Assembly (NCBI GenBank): GCA_024742285.1
Contig: JANSYR010000008.1
Span: 62,001 to 126,000 of the forward strand
DNA length: 64,000 nt
DNA from: a bacterium
Lineage (GTDB): Bacteria > Myxococcota_A > UBA9160 > UBA4427
Direction: 5' to 3'
Numbering within the stretch: the first letter of the stretch is position 1; every line of letters starts with the position of its first letter. Positions 8,532 through 18,277 of this stretch are shown in pieces. Both the position numbers and the translations under genes were made by a program. The notes beneath the pieces are model-generated. The model searched no databases. It saw only the letters and a program-made list of their open reading frames with translations, and was not told where the DNA came from.

Positions 8532-9794
8532 TTGGCAGGGGCGCCGGACGACGAGAATGACGAGCCGATCACGCGCGGCTCCTCTCGCGTCCGGCGCCTC
8601 GCCAGCCAGGGGTTGGGCGCGATGAGCCTCGTCGCCGTGGCCGCGATCGTGCTCACCCTCGGCGGGATCGCCTGGGGCCTCTCGTGGCTCGCCGACCGTT
8701 CGAGCCACGACGGCGGCCCGACCCCCGACGTCGCTGCTGCGCCGCCGGTCGCGATCGCGAGTCGGGTCGACGCCGAGGCGCTCCCGCCGACGGTCCGGCG
8801 CTATCTCGAACAGACGGTCTACCCGCCGAGCGTCGGCCGACTGACCGAAGCCCAGGCAGACCTCACCCAGCCGAATCGCCGCTTCGAGGAGTACCGACCG
8901 ATCCCGGAGACGTTCAGCCAGAACGCCGACGAAATCGTGACGGTCCGGCTGACCTGTGATCACTACTACTACGAAGGCGACGACCCGATCGAGCTCTCCC
9001 TCGAGGTCCTGCGCGGCAATACGGCCGTAGAGATCCTGTCCCTCGACGCCGGGGTCACGCGCGAAGGGCGGTCGGGGCTCGAAGGCGGCCGCACGGCGGT
9101 CCGCTTCACCCCCGAAGCCGACCAGTGGGTCGCGACCCTCGATCCGGCCCGCTTCGCCGACCACCACGGCCCGATCGTGGTCGACGCGCGGATCCAGTAC
9201 GCGCCCGACGGCTGGCACGACGAGACGCTCCGCCTCTTCCTGACCCCCGCCGGCCGGATCCCGGCACGCTTCACGGGCGGAGTCGAGGACGAGGTCGTGA
9301 ACGGCCACCTCCTCGTCCGCGTCGGAATCGAGGTCGACCAGCCCGGGCAGTACCGGATCGACGCCAACCTCTACGACCGGAACGACCGCCCCATCGCCTT
9401 CTCCGCCTACAAGGGCCGGCTCTCCCCGAGCGACCGCACGGTCCCGATCGAGTTCTTCGGCCGTCTCCTGCGGGACATCGGGGCGCGTGGCCCGTTCCGG
9501 GTCGGCGAGATTCGCGGCTACCGGTTCATGGACGGCGAGTATCCGGACCGCGAACGGATGGCCGGCCTGCCCGGCCACTTCCCGATCCGTGACCATCCTC
9601 TCGAGGCGTTCTCCGCCGACGAGTTCATGGACGCGCACAAGGCGCGGATGGTCGAGCTGCTGATGGAGGACGTCGCGCGGGGCATCGCGATCGAAGCGCC
9701 CCCGGTCGCCCGACCTGGGAGCGACGCCTCACCTCCGAAACCTTCGCCTAGCGCGCCTTCCACTCCGGCGAACGCTTCTCCAGGAAGGACATGA
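8532..9794 (+). CDS. Membrane-anchored protein of unknown function
   Basis: About 420 residues from a TTG at 8532 that follows AGGAG. One transmembrane segment (AMSLVAVAAIVLTLGGIAWG, about residues 28-47) anchors an extracytoplasmic region that looks beta-rich, with two Ig-like stretches. The tail is rich in Pro and Ser. It follows the SMB-domain gene by 56 bases and may be co-transcribed. Its 3' end overlaps the convergent crotonase gene by 47 bases. No family recognised. Confidence 0.6.
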   Translation: MAGAPDDENDEPITRGSSRVRRLASQGLGAMSLVAVAAIVLTLGGIAWGLSWLADRSSHDGGPTPDVAAAPPVAIASRVDAEALPPTVRRYLEQTVYPPSVGRLTEAQADLTQPNRRFEEYRPIPETFSQNADEIVTVRLTCDHYYYEGDDPIELSLEVLRGNTAVEILSLDAGVTREGRSGLEGGRTAVRFTPEADQWVATLDPARFADHHGPIVVDARIQYAPDGWHDETLRLFLTPAGRIPARFTGGVEDEVVNGHLLVRVGIEVDQPGQYRIDANLYDRNDRPIAFSAYKGRLSPSDRTVPIEFFGRLLRDIGARGPFRVGEIRGYRFMDGEYPDRERMAGLPGHFPIRDHPLEAFSADEFMDAHKARMVELLMEDVARGIAIEAPPVARPGSDASPPKPSPSAPSTPANASPGRT

Positions 9795-10515
9795 CGCCCT
9801 CCCGCTGATCCTCGGTCCCGGCGATCTCCTCGAAGGCGCGCTCGGTGAGCGCCCACCCCTGCACGTCGCCCTTCGCGACGAACTCGTTCACCGAGCGCAG
9901 GCACCCCTGGACCGAGAGCGGCGCATTCTTCGTGATCCGCGCAGCAAGCTCGAGCGCGACCTTCACGGTCTCCCCGGGCGCGACCAACCGGTTCACGAAG
10001 CCCGCGGCATGGGCGCGCTCCGCCTCGATCGGCTCCCCGGTCAGGATCAGCTCCTTCGCCAGATTGAGCGGAAGCGCGTTCGGCGCGCGAAAGATCCCGG
10101 CGCACGTCGGGATCACGCCGATCGAGACCTCGGGCAGCCCGAAGAGCGCCTCCGTCGAGGCGACGACGAGATCGCAGGCGAGCACGATCTCGAGCCCCCC
10201 TCCGAGCGCCCGTCCTTCGACCGCCGCGATCAGCGGCTTCCTGCGAACCCGCCGGATGATCCCGTACTCGCCGCCGCGCTCGGTCACGTAGTCACCGTTG
10301 CTGCGGAGATCGCTGCCCGCGCAGAAGATCGGCTCGCCCCCGGTCAGGACGCCCGCCCAGAGCGAGTCGTCGTCGTCGAGCTCGTTCAGCGCGGCGTCGA
10401 GGGCATCGGCCATCTTGCGATCGACGGCATTCCGCTTCGCCTCGCGAACCATGCGGATCACGAGCACGTTGCCCTCACGGCGGGTCTCGACGCGAGCGTC
10501 GTCGGAATCGGACAT
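9748..10515 (-). CDS. Enoyl-CoA hydratase/isomerase family protein
   Basis: A complete 255-residue crotonase-fold protein. FCAGSDL (about residues 64-70) and the segment from EGRALGGGLE (about 100-109) form the oxyanion hole that stabilises CoA-thioester enolates; GLPEVSIGVIPTCAG follows as in typical family members. The family includes hydratases, isomerases and hydrolases of acyl-CoA. The usual second catalytic glutamate is present in GLPEV. It lies immediately downstream of a phosphotransferase gene on the same strand. Confidence 0.9.
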   Translation of the reverse strand: MSDSDDARVETRREGNVLVIRMVREAKRNAVDRKMADALDAALNELDDDDSLWAGVLTGGEPIFCAGSDLRSNGDYVTERGGEYGIIRRVRRKPLIAAVEGRALGGGLEIVLACDLVVASTEALFGLPEVSIGVIPTCAGIFRAPNALPLNLAKELILTGEPIEAERAHAAGFVNRLVAPGETVKVALELAARITKNAPLSVQGCLRSVNEFVAKGDVQGWALTERAFEEIAGTEDQREGVMSFLEKRSPEWKAR

Positions 10516-10560
10516 GGGGTGGGCTCCTCGGTGGAAGGATTCGGATTCGGCCCGACCTTG

Positions 10561-11664
10561 CTAGTCGGGAACGACCTCGAGGACGTCGAGGTCGATCATG
10601 ATCTGCGAGAGTCGGCGCATGTTCTCCTGGGTGATCTCCAGGCCGTAGTGGGCGATCGGGCAACAGCCCCAGCCGATCACGAGCCCCCAGAACGTGGCCT
10701 GGCGGTGAAGCGTCCAGGTCGCTTCGCGATCCGGAACCTCGGTCACGCCGTGCCGCGCCAGCTCCTCGAGATAGAAGTCGAGCAGCGCCCGTTCGTGCAC
10801 GCGCCGGAGGTCGACGGACAGGCCGGTCGTGATGATGTAGGTGACGTCGCGAATGAAGCAGCCACGGTGCGAGAGCTGGAAGTCCAGCCAGCCCATGCGT
10901 CCGTCGGGCAACACGTAGGTGTTCCCGAGGTGCGTGTCGCCGTGGAGCAAGGTCCGCGGGGCCGCTTCGAGCGGTCCGGCCGCGATCTTCATCATGTCGG
11001 CGTGGAGGCCCGTCATGTCCCGGCCGAGGGGCGCAATCAGATCGTGGCGCCACGGCTCGTCCTCCATGTGCTGCTCGATCTGGGGCAGCGTATGCCCCCA
11101 GAACGCCTCCATCCCTCCGCCTCCGGGTGTCGCCATCCATCCGAAATCTTGATCGAGGGTCGGGCTCTGCCAGTGGCGGGCGTGCAGCGCCGCCAGGTCA
11201 CCGACCAGCTGGCGGATCTGATCCAGCGAGATGTCCATCGTCACGTTCGCGAACACACCGCCCCGCTCGCGCAGATCCTCGAGCAGGATGCCGAAGTGCC
11301 CGGACTCGCGATCGAAGAGCGCCCCGAAGAACACGGGGGCTTCGAAGGGAACGTCGGGTCGGATCTCGCGATAGAATCGCACCTCGGTCTCGTACATGAC
11401 GGCGGGCGCGTGCGGCACGTCGAGCATCGTCTTGAGCACGACCCTGCGCGGCAGGTGTTTCGGGGCGGTGCCCGAGGCGTAGTCGAGATCGAGCACGAGC
11501 CGATCGGCGGTCGAGGCACGTCCGCTCGCGGCGCGCGCGGCGTCGACGATCGAGAGTCCTTCGACGACGAGCCCGGGCCGGTCCTGCGAGAGGACGTGGG
11601 TCAGCAGCTCGGGCGTCAGATCGTCCTCGTGCTTCGGGAAGACGAAGGCGGGGGAATCGGGCAT
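10561..11664 (-). CDS. APH/choline-kinase-type phosphotransferase
   Basis: I start at the ATG at 11664 (MPDSPAFVFPKHEDDL); a longer in-frame start at 11703 lacks support. The 367-residue protein has the small-molecule kinase signature LHGDTHLGNTYV (catalytic Asp and Asn) followed by GWLDFQLSHRGCFIRDV (metal-binding Asp). This is the arrangement of aminoglycoside phosphotransferases and the ecdysteroid-kinase-like group often found near lipid catabolism genes. The substrate is unknown, and drug resistance should not be assumed. It is upstream of the crotonase gene by 45 bases. Confidence 0.85.
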   Translation of the reverse strand: MPDSPAFVFPKHEDDLTPELLTHVLSQDRPGLVVEGLSIVDAARAASGRASTADRLVLDLDYASGTAPKHLPRRVVLKTMLDVPHAPAVMYETEVRFYREIRPDVPFEAPVFFGALFDRESGHFGILLEDLRERGGVFANVTMDISLDQIRQLVGDLAALHARHWQSPTLDQDFGWMATPGGGGMEAFWGHTLPQIEQHMEDEPWRHDLIAPLGRDMTGLHADMMKIAAGPLEAAPRTLLHGDTHLGNTYVLPDGRMGWLDFQLSHRGCFIRDVTYIITTGLSVDLRRVHERALLDFYLEELARHGVTEVPDREATWTLHRQATFWGLVIGWGCCPIAHYGLEITQENMRRLSQIMIDLDVLEVVPD

Positions 11665-11786
11665 CGGGTCTCCAAGCAGGTCGAAGGAGTGTCGAGCGCG
11701 CACACTGCCCGGTCAAGAAGCGATGCGCTGGCCACGCGGAAGCCCCGACGCTATTCCCCTCCCATGACCGATCGAGCCTGCGCGCG

Positions 11787-13280
11787 ATGATCCGCTTCCT
11801 CCTCCGCTTCGTCGCGCTGCCCCTCGCCGTGGCGCTCCTGCTCGTCGCCCTGGTCGTCGTCGCGTTTTTCTCGGACTTCGGCGGCCCCCCTCCCCTGCCG
11901 CTCGGGCCGCCGACCGAGGGCTTCGAGAACGTCGTCCTGATCGAGCCTGGCCTGCGCCGCGAAGCCGGCCGGCGGATCGTGATCGCCGAGGGACGGATCG
12001 AGCGGATCGAGGAGACGACGACACCCGGCGATTCCCCGGCGCGCTACGTCCTGCCCGGCCTGGTCGATGCCCACGCTCACCTCGCGCCCGGCTGGATGCC
12101 CGGACAGGCGGAGCTCTACAGCTTCCTCTTCCTGCGCCACGGCGTGACCGGGATCCGGATCGCGGCGGACGCGGGCGACGGCAGCTCCCTCGAGACGCGG
12201 GCCGCGATCGAGCGCGGCGAGTACGCCGGCCCGCGAATCGCGAGCTGCGGCCCCTTCATCGATGGTCCCGGCGCGAAGTTCGCCAGCGCCGAGGTCGTGA
12301 CGACCCGCGAAGAAGCGCGGGCCGCCGTCGCGCGCGTCGACGAGCAGGGCTTCGACTGCATCAAGGCCTACAACGAGCTCGACGCGGAGACCCTCGCGGG
12401 CGTGCGCGAGGAGGCGGCGACCCGGGGACTGCCGGTGATCGGTCACGTGCCGTATCGGCTCACCCTCGAGGAGGCGCGCCTGGACGACGTGCAACACATG
12501 TTCGGCTTCCACCAGCGGCTCGATGCGGACTCGTTCCGGTCGATGGATGGCTGGTTCGGCGTCGACGACGCGCGGGTGGACGAAGTGATCGCCTTCCTGA
12601 AGCGGAACGGCGGCGCGATGTCGACGAGCCTGGTCGCCGGACGACGGATCGCGCGCTCGCGGAAGACCCACGACGACCCCGACGATCCCATGCGGCGGTG
12701 GCTGCCGCCGTGGTACGCCGACGCCTTCTGGCGGATCCCCGGCGGCATCAATCCCGGCAACCTCCTGCCTGAAGATCGCCTCGCGACCCTGGAACGCGCG
12801 ATCGCACACCAGGCGCGAATCGTGCCTCGCCTCCATCGCGCCGGCGTCGACCTGCGCGCGGGCACCGACTGCTTCGCACCGCCGGTCATCCCAGGCGCGA
12901 GTCTGCAGGAAGAGCTCTCGATCTTCGTCTCCGGCGGCCTCACGCCGGAGGAGGCCCTCGCGATCGGGACGCGCGGCTCGGCGCGGGCCCTCCCGATCGA
13001 AGGGCTCGGTCGCCTCCAGGAAGGCGCGCCCGCGGACCTGCTCGTCTTCGAGAAGGACCCGACCCGTGACCTCGCGAACCTCGACGCCCTCATCGCAGTC
13101 GTGAAGGAGGGTCGGATCTACTCGCGCGAGGCCCTCGACGCCCAGGAAGCGCGGTACCGCGAACACTTCGACGGGTTCTTCCAGCGACGACTCGCGACGC
13201 CACTCCTTCGAACGGCGCTCAGCCAGCTGATCGCGATGACCTTCACGCCGAACGCCGAAGGAATGGACGACGAGTCCTAG
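11787..13280 (+). CDS. Membrane-anchored amidohydrolase
   Basis: A 497-residue amidohydrolase with an N-terminal hydrophobic segment (about residues 8-30) that is probably a signal anchor. DAHAHLAPG carries the first two metal histidines; CIKAYNE supplies the bridging lysine; VIGHVPYR and a later HQARIVP/GTDCFAP segment supply the other ligands. It resembles imidazolonepropionase/prolidase-like members. It converges with the sulfotransferase gene and their stops overlap by four bases. Confidence 0.82.
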   Translation: MIRFLLRFVALPLAVALLLVALVVVAFFSDFGGPPPLPLGPPTEGFENVVLIEPGLRREAGRRIVIAEGRIERIEETTTPGDSPARYVLPGLVDAHAHLAPGWMPGQAELYSFLFLRHGVTGIRIAADAGDGSSLETRAAIERGEYAGPRIASCGPFIDGPGAKFASAEVVTTREEARAAVARVDEQGFDCIKAYNELDAETLAGVREEAATRGLPVIGHVPYRLTLEEARLDDVQHMFGFHQRLDADSFRSMDGWFGVDDARVDEVIAFLKRNGGAMSTSLVAGRRIARSRKTHDDPDDPMRRWLPPWYADAFWRIPGGINPGNLLPEDRLATLERAIAHQARIVPRLHRAGVDLRAGTDCFAPPVIPGASLQEELSIFVSGGLTPEEALAIGTRGSARALPIEGLGRLQEGAPADLLVFEKDPTRDLANLDALIAVVKEGRIYSREALDAQEARYREHFDGFFQRRLATPLLRTALSQLIAMTFTPNAEGMDDES

Positions 13281-14512
13281 ACGTCGACGGCGGCGCAGTA
13301 GTCGACGAAGCGTTCGCGGACGATCTCGCGCGACAGGCCGAGGGTCTCGAGCGCGTGATCGTGACGTCCGCCGGGGGATGCGGCGCGTTCGGCGAGAAAC
13401 CGCTCCATGCCCGCGCGCGCGACGTCCGTGAAGGGAAGCTCGAGCGCGGCATAGATGCTTCGGGCCATCGCGATCGGGTCCTCGCGGAGCGCCGGGTGCC
13501 GGACGTCGACGGCGGCGCCCTTCGGAAGCTCCGCCCGGAACTTCCGCGCGCGCTCGAGCGCCGGGGGCCAGTAGCCTTCGAGCAGCTCGCGACCGATCGC
13601 CTCCGGATCGACGTCGTCGGTGAAGAGCGCCCGGGTGTAGGCGATCAGACTGCCGACCGAAGAGATCGCTTCGGCGGGGTCGCGGTGGGTGAAGATGAAC
13701 TTCGCGTCGGGGAAGACGTCCCGAAGCGCCTCGAGGTGGAGGATGTGCGTGGGATCCTTCAGCAGGAAGCGCTCCCCCGCAGGCCGGGCGGCGACGACGA
13801 GCTTCAGCTGACGCAGATAGGCGCGGTAGGCGAGCCGCGCGTCCTCCGCGAGCAGCCACTCGGCGTAGCCCGGGACGCGATACTGGAAATCGAATTGATG
13901 GGTCCGGAACACGTTCATGAAGAGTGCGACGCACTCCTCCGGCGACTCCGCCGTCATCGGATGGATCGCGTCGTAGCCCGGCGCCAGGAAGCGCAGCTGC
14001 CCGAGCATCTTGTCGAGCCGCTCCGCCCGTCGATCGTCCCGACCCGCCGCGGGGGGGACCGGATCGAAGCTCTCCCAGTAGGGCATCGTCCGGTTCGCCG
14101 GGTCCTGCGCGAGGAGTTGATGGAGGAAGGTCGTCCCCGTTCGTGCCCAACCGATGATGAAGATCGGCGACGGCAGCTTCGTCTCGAGGCGCTCGGGCGC
14201 GTCGGCGAGGGCTCGTTCGATCCGCAGGTGGGTCCGGGCGAGACGAAGCGTGTCGTCCTGGGCCGAGAAGCGGCCGAGGGTCGTGAAGTCGACGTGGCGG
14301 GTGAGATCTTCGACGAGGACGCCGAGCGCTTCGCGCGCCTCTGCGGTCGGCCCGGGGCCGCCGGGCTCCCGGGCGCTCGCATCGGCCCAGATCTCCTCTG
14401 CGTCGAGCGGGCCCGTCGGGATCAGCCGCCCCACGCGATTCAGTCCGCGCACCAGCCACGGATGACTCGCGCGCGCGCCGGGAAAGCGGGGCACGTCGAT
14501 CGCCTGCGACAC
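13277..14512 (-). CDS. Sulfotransferase family protein
   Basis: A 411-residue protein from a GTG at 14512, placed just after the stop of the cupin gene (14518). IFIIGWARTGTTFLHQLL is the 5'-phosphosulfate-binding loop that grips PAPS, and FIFTHRDPAEAISSVGSL supplies the 3'-phosphate-binding residues (Arg, Ser). Bacterial members transfer sulfate to lipids or small molecules and are common in actinobacterial and deltaproteobacterial genomes. A longer frame upstream overlaps the cupin gene and is rejected. Confidence 0.88.
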   Translation of the reverse strand: MSQAIDVPRFPGARASHPWLVRGLNRVGRLIPTGPLDAEEIWADASAREPGGPGPTAEAREALGVLVEDLTRHVDFTTLGRFSAQDDTLRLARTHLRIERALADAPERLETKLPSPIFIIGWARTGTTFLHQLLAQDPANRTMPYWESFDPVPPAAGRDDRRAERLDKMLGQLRFLAPGYDAIHPMTAESPEECVALFMNVFRTHQFDFQYRVPGYAEWLLAEDARLAYRAYLRQLKLVVAARPAGERFLLKDPTHILHLEALRDVFPDAKFIFTHRDPAEAISSVGSLIAYTRALFTDDVDPEAIGRELLEGYWPPALERARKFRAELPKGAAVDVRHPALREDPIAMARSIYAALELPFTDVARAGMERFLAERAASPGGRHDHALETLGLSREIVRERFVDYCAAVDV

Positions 14513-14517
14513 CGCGC

Positions 14518-14910
14518 TCAGCCTCCGTCCGGCTCCGAATAGGGATCGACCGCTTCCTGTCCGGCTTCCGCATACGTCGCTCGCCCCTGGCGGATGTTGA
14601 GGAAGCGCACGCCCTCTTCCCACACCTCGAAGCCGTACTTCGTGTCGGCCTCGAGGTAGACGACGGTGCCGGGGCCACAGCGTCGCTTCCCCATCGAGAA
14701 CCCACCCTCGAGCACGTACATGATCTCGTCGTGGTCGTGGCTGTGGACCGGCGCGACGAGTCCGCCCGGCAGCCAGTTGACGTGCACCCACGGCCCGCGC
14801 TCGAGATCGCCGACGAGCTGCCCGCCACCATCCGGATGATCGTCCTCGCCCTGCGGCCCCCCGCGGATCCACGGGGCATCGTCGATGTGCATGATGATCG
14901 CGCGGCCCAT
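14518..14910 (-). CDS. Cupin-domain protein
   Basis: A 130-residue single-domain cupin. The first cupin motif is HSHDHDEIMYVLEG (metal-binding His, His, Glu) and the second falls around GVRFLNIRQG, where the expected histidine is replaced, so metal binding may be partial. ATG at 14910 follows a GGAGA ribosome binding site; an in-frame start at 14934 is less well placed. It sits between MarR and sulfotransferase genes on the same strand. The function is unknown. Confidence 0.75.
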   Translation of the reverse strand: MGRAIIMHIDDAPWIRGGPQGEDDHPDGGGQLVGDLERGPWVHVNWLPGGLVAPVHSHDHDEIMYVLEGGFSMGKRRCGPGTVVYLEADTKYGFEVWEEGVRFLNIRQGRATYAEAGQEAVDPYSEPDGG

Positions 14911-14962
14911 TCGCCTCTCCTCTGCGGACCGCATGGCAGCCCACGCCCGCCGTTCGGAAGAA

Positions 14963-15478
14963 TCAGTCGGCTTCGTTCGGGCCGGCGTTCCGGTAGTCGG
15001 CCTCGAAGCCCTCGAGCAGGGTCGTCAGGCGACGACCGATCGACGCGACGTCCCGCGGACGGAGCCGCTCGAGGATCCGCTCCCGCCCCTCGCGATAGCT
15101 CGCCGCCGCCGCTTCCGCGACCGTGTCTCCGGTCCGCGTGAGCTCGACGAGCACGCCGCGGCGATCGTCCGGGTCCGGCCGGCGACGGACCCGACGCGCG
15201 CGCTGGAGCCGATCGAGCAGCTTCGTCATCGCCCCCGACGTACAGACGATCTCCCTGGACAGCGCCTTCGGGGAGAGGGCGCGCTCGGGGGCCCGCTGGA
15301 GCAGTCGGAGGACGGAGTACTCGTTGAACGAGAGACCGTGGGGCTGGAGGCTTTCCCGCTGGAGCGCCTCCAGGAAGAGCCCCGTCCGCGCGAGGGTCGT
15401 GAACATCGCGAGCGGATCGTCGTCGGAATCGGGGGCTCCGGCCGGGAGCGATCTGAGTCGGCCGCGGGAATCGGGCAT
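14963..15478 (-). CDS. MarR-family transcriptional regulator
   Basis: A 171-residue winged-helix regulator. The segment ALSPKALSREIVCTSGAMTKLLDRLQRARRV is the recognition helix region and DPDDRRGVLVELT is the characteristic MarR wing. The start at 15478 has a GAGGAG site seven bases upstream. It is divergent from the amidohydrolase gene at 15568 across 89 bases that include AT-rich sequence, so it may control the 15568-19029 gene cluster, and probably itself. Confidence 0.9.
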   Translation of the reverse strand: MPDSRGRLRSLPAGAPDSDDDPLAMFTTLARTGLFLEALQRESLQPHGLSFNEYSVLRLLQRAPERALSPKALSREIVCTSGAMTKLLDRLQRARRVRRRPDPDDRRGVLVELTRTGDTVAEAAAASYREGRERILERLRPRDVASIGRRLTTLLEGFEADYRNAGPNEAD

Positions 15479-15567
15479 TGGCGCACTCCTCGCGAAAAAG
15501 ATAGCTTCTTCCAAAGTAACTTCCTAGGAAGCGATTCCGAGACGCCCGCCGCAGAGGGGATCCCGCC

Positions 15568-16674
15568 ATGTCCGCGCCCGGCCCGCCGCCCATCATCGAC
15601 GCCGACGGCCACGTCGTCGAGCCGACCGAGACATGGTCGGCGATCCCGAACGACCTGCGAGGCTACGTGCCGACCCCCGTCGTCGAAGAGGACGCCTTCT
15701 ACTTCCGCTCCGGCGACGCCGAGAGCTTCCGGATGCAGGCGCGCCCGGAGAGCCTCGCCTCGCCGCGCGGTCCGGGCGAACGGAGCGGGGCCGGCAACCC
15801 CGCGGTCGGCGCCGCCGATCCCAAGGCGCGTCTCTCCGACATGGACCTCGACCACATCGCCCAGGCCGTCGTCTTCCCGACCTACGGCCTGATGGTCCAG
15901 GCCGTCCCGGACCGGAACGCCCAGCTCGCTCTCTGCCGCGCGATCAACGACTGGGTGGCGGACTACTGCCGCGGCGAACCCTCGCGACTCTTCGGTATGG
16001 GCGTGCTCCCGCAGACCGGCCCGGAGGACGCCCTCGTCGAGGCGCGGCGATGCATCGAGCATCTCGACCTGCGCGGTGTCTGGCGAAGGCCCGAGCGAAT
16101 CGACGGGACGCCGGCGCTCCACGACGCGAGCTACGAGCCGCTGTGGTCGTATCTCGCCGAAGCGGATCGCGCCTTCGCGCTCCATCCGGGCCTCAACGGC
16201 CTCGTGCCCGCGACCGAGCTCCGCGCGCGCTTCGAGGACGACTACTCGACGATGCACGCGGTCCACTTCCCGATGGAGCAGATCATGGGGCTCACCGACC
16301 TGATCGGGTTCGGCGTGCTCGATCGGCATCCGACGCTCCGGGTGGCGTTCCTCGAGTGCGGCGCAACCTGGGCCCTGGCCCAGCTCCATCGCCTCGACGA
16401 GCACCTCGAGCTCTTCGGCCTCCCGCACACGCCGAAGGAGAAGCCCTCCGAACAGTTCCGTCGCCAGGGCTTCGTCAGCGTCGAAGAGGTCGAGCCCGGC
16501 CTCGAAGCGACCCTCGAGGCCTATCCCGACTCGATCGTCTTCGCCTCGGACTATCCCCACGGCGACGGCGTCTTCCCTGGCTCGACCACCGAGCTCCTCG
16601 AAACCGACCGACTCGACCCGGCCCAGCGGGACGCGGTCTTCTTCGGCAACGCCCGGCGCCTCTATCGCCTCTGA
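15568..16674 (+). CDS. Amidohydrolase-2 family (ACMSD-like) metal-dependent hydrolase
   Basis: A complete 368-residue TIM-barrel amidohydrolase of the amidohydrolase-2 type, related to aminocarboxymuconate-semialdehyde decarboxylase. DADGHVVEP near the N-terminus carries one metal ligand pair in degenerate form (D-x-H), FALHPG gives a central histidine, and FASDYPHGDG near residue 330 supplies the catalytic Asp. Members act on aromatic or polyketide-like acids. It is the first gene of a tight plus-strand cluster with nitroreductase, TauD-like and YdjC-like genes. Confidence 0.82.
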   Translation: MSAPGPPPIIDADGHVVEPTETWSAIPNDLRGYVPTPVVEEDAFYFRSGDAESFRMQARPESLASPRGPGERSGAGNPAVGAADPKARLSDMDLDHIAQAVVFPTYGLMVQAVPDRNAQLALCRAINDWVADYCRGEPSRLFGMGVLPQTGPEDALVEARRCIEHLDLRGVWRRPERIDGTPALHDASYEPLWSYLAEADRAFALHPGLNGLVPATELRARFEDDYSTMHAVHFPMEQIMGLTDLIGFGVLDRHPTLRVAFLECGATWALAQLHRLDEHLELFGLPHTPKEKPSEQFRRQGFVSVEEVEPGLEATLEAYPDSIVFASDYPHGDGVFPGSTTELLETDRLDPAQRDAVFFGNARRLYRL

Positions 16675-16730
16675 GGGCATCTGAGACGCGCGCGGAAGCA
16701 AGGCTGCGCCCGCAGCTGAAAGGAAACGAC

Positions 16731-17435
16731 ATGCCCGGCCTCGACTCCATGACCCTACGCGACGCCATCTTCGGCCTCCGAGCGACGCGGATCTTCCGCG
16801 ACGACCCGATCCCGGAGCCCGTCCTCCACGAAGTCCTGGAGGCGGCGACGATGGCCTGCAGCTCGGGCAACACGCAGCCCTGGGAGTTCATCGTCGTCCG
16901 GGACGAAGACACGAAGCGGGCGATCCAGAAGGAGATGAAGGACGCTTTCGCGATCATCGACGCCGAGCGCGCCCAGACCGAGGCCCAGCTGACCGACAGC
17001 TCGGGCCGTTCGGTCACCGGCCGCGCCGCGGTCGAGAACCTCCACCTGGTCCCCGCGATCGTCGTCGTCTGCTGGAACCCGGACCGCGGGATCCGCATGA
17101 AGAACGAGTACGAGGAGAACCCGGACGGCTCGCTCCGCGAGACGCGGGAGATCCCGGGCGGACGCGGCGTGAGCCTCTTCCAGTCGACCCAGAACATGAT
17201 GCTCGCCGCGCGGGCCCACGGCCTGTCGTCGCTCTTCACGACCTTCTTCTTCCTGAAGCGCGACGAGATCCGGTCCATTCTGGGGATCCCGCCGCGGATC
17301 TTCATGGAGTGCGCGATCTTTCTCGGGTACAGCGACGAGCCCCTGGGCAAGCCCCGCCGGCTGCCCGTCGAGCAGGTGAGCCACGACGGACGCTGGGGCG
17401 ATCGCCTCGAACTCGCGCAGGAGGACCGTGCATGA
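16731..17435 (+). CDS. Nitroreductase-family flavoprotein
   Basis: A 234-residue FMN-dependent reductase. LRATRIFRDDPIPEPVLHEVLEAAT followed by SGNTQPWEFIVV is the classical N-terminal FMN-binding signature, and a later SLFTTFFF stretch fits the family core. ATG at 16731 has an AAAGGAAA site six bases upstream. Members use NAD(P)H to reduce nitro groups, quinones or enones. The next gene starts inside its stop (ATGA at 17432), so the two are translationally coupled. Confidence 0.88.
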   Translation: MPGLDSMTLRDAIFGLRATRIFRDDPIPEPVLHEVLEAATMACSSGNTQPWEFIVVRDEDTKRAIQKEMKDAFAIIDAERAQTEAQLTDSSGRSVTGRAAVENLHLVPAIVVVCWNPDRGIRMKNEYEENPDGSLRETREIPGGRGVSLFQSTQNMMLAARAHGLSSLFTTFFFLKRDEIRSILGIPPRIFMECAIFLGYSDEPLGKPRRLPVEQVSHDGRWGDRLELAQEDRA

Positions 17436-18277
17436 GTCTCTCGATCGAGCGACTGACGAAGGCGATCGGCGCGGAAGTCACGGGCGTCGATCTCGCGAAG
17501 GACCTCGACGAGGCGACGGTCGCGGAGATCCGAAGCGCGCTCCTCGACCATCACGTCCTCGTCTTTCGCGAGCAGGACCTGACCCCCGAGTCCCACATCG
17601 CCTTCGCTCGCCACTTCGGAGAGATCAAGCATCCCCCGGTCCGAACGGCCCACGGCGGTCCGCCCGAGATCAACGTCCTCGACCAGACCTCCCCCCGTGG
17701 CGAGGGCGCCGACAACTGGCACGCGGACAACACCTACACGCGGACCCCGCCGATGGGCTCGCTCCTGCGTGTCCTCGAGCTCCCGAGCGTCGGCGGCGAC
17801 ACGGCCTTCGCGAGCATGACCGCCGCCTACGAGGCGCTCTCTCCGCCCATCCAGGCGTTGTGTCGCGAGCTCACCGCCGTTCACGACGTCACGCGCTCGC
17901 TCAGCAAGGCGATCGCCAACGGGCACAGCATCGCCAACCTCACCGAGATGCAGGCCGCGCTCCCCCCGGTCGAGCACCCGGTCGTGATCGCCCACCCGGA
18001 GACCGGCGCGCCGGCACTCTTCGTGAACGTCAACTCGACGACCCGCCTCGTGGGCCTCGGCGAGCGCGAGAGCGAGACGCTCCTCCACTTCCTCTTCGAG
18101 CACGTGAAGTCGCCGGAGTTCCAGGTCCGCGTGAAGTGGGACACGCGGACCCTGGTCTTCCTCGACAACCGCTGCACCCAGCACTACGCCGTCCCGGACT
18201 ACGACGAGCGCCGCGTCCTCCACCGCGTCGCGATCGAGGGGACGGTCCTCTCGGCCGCCGGAGCGCCGACTTCGTGA
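17432..18277 (+). CDS. TauD/TfdA-family 2-oxoglutarate dioxygenase
   Basis: A complete 281-residue Fe(II)/2-oxoglutarate dioxygenase. NWHADNTY gives the H-x-D iron ligands (about residues 91-93), FLDNRCTQHYAV the distal His, and RVLHRVAIEG the 2-oxoglutarate-binding Arg. It overlaps the nitroreductase stop and its own stop overlaps the next start (GTGA), so three genes are tightly coupled. It is a distant relative of the partial gene at the left edge. The substrate is unknown. Confidence 0.9.
   Translation: MSLSIERLTKAIGAEVTGVDLAKDLDEATVAEIRSALLDHHVLVFREQDLTPESHIAFARHFGEIKHPPVRTAHGGPPEINVLDQTSPRGEGADNWHADNTYTRTPPMGSLLRVLELPSVGGDTAFASMTAAYEALSPPIQALCRELTAVHDVTRSLSKAIANGHSIANLTEMQAALPPVEHPVVIAHPETGAPALFVNVNSTTRLVGLGERESETLLHFLFEHVKSPEFQVRVKWDTRTLVFLDNRCTQHYAVPDYDERRVLHRVAIEGTVLSAAGAPTS

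Noticed and set aside
11751-15596. A 1281-codon minus-strand open frame
   Set aside because: It shadows the amidohydrolase, sulfotransferase, cupin and MarR genes in another frame and reads as Arg-rich nonsense.
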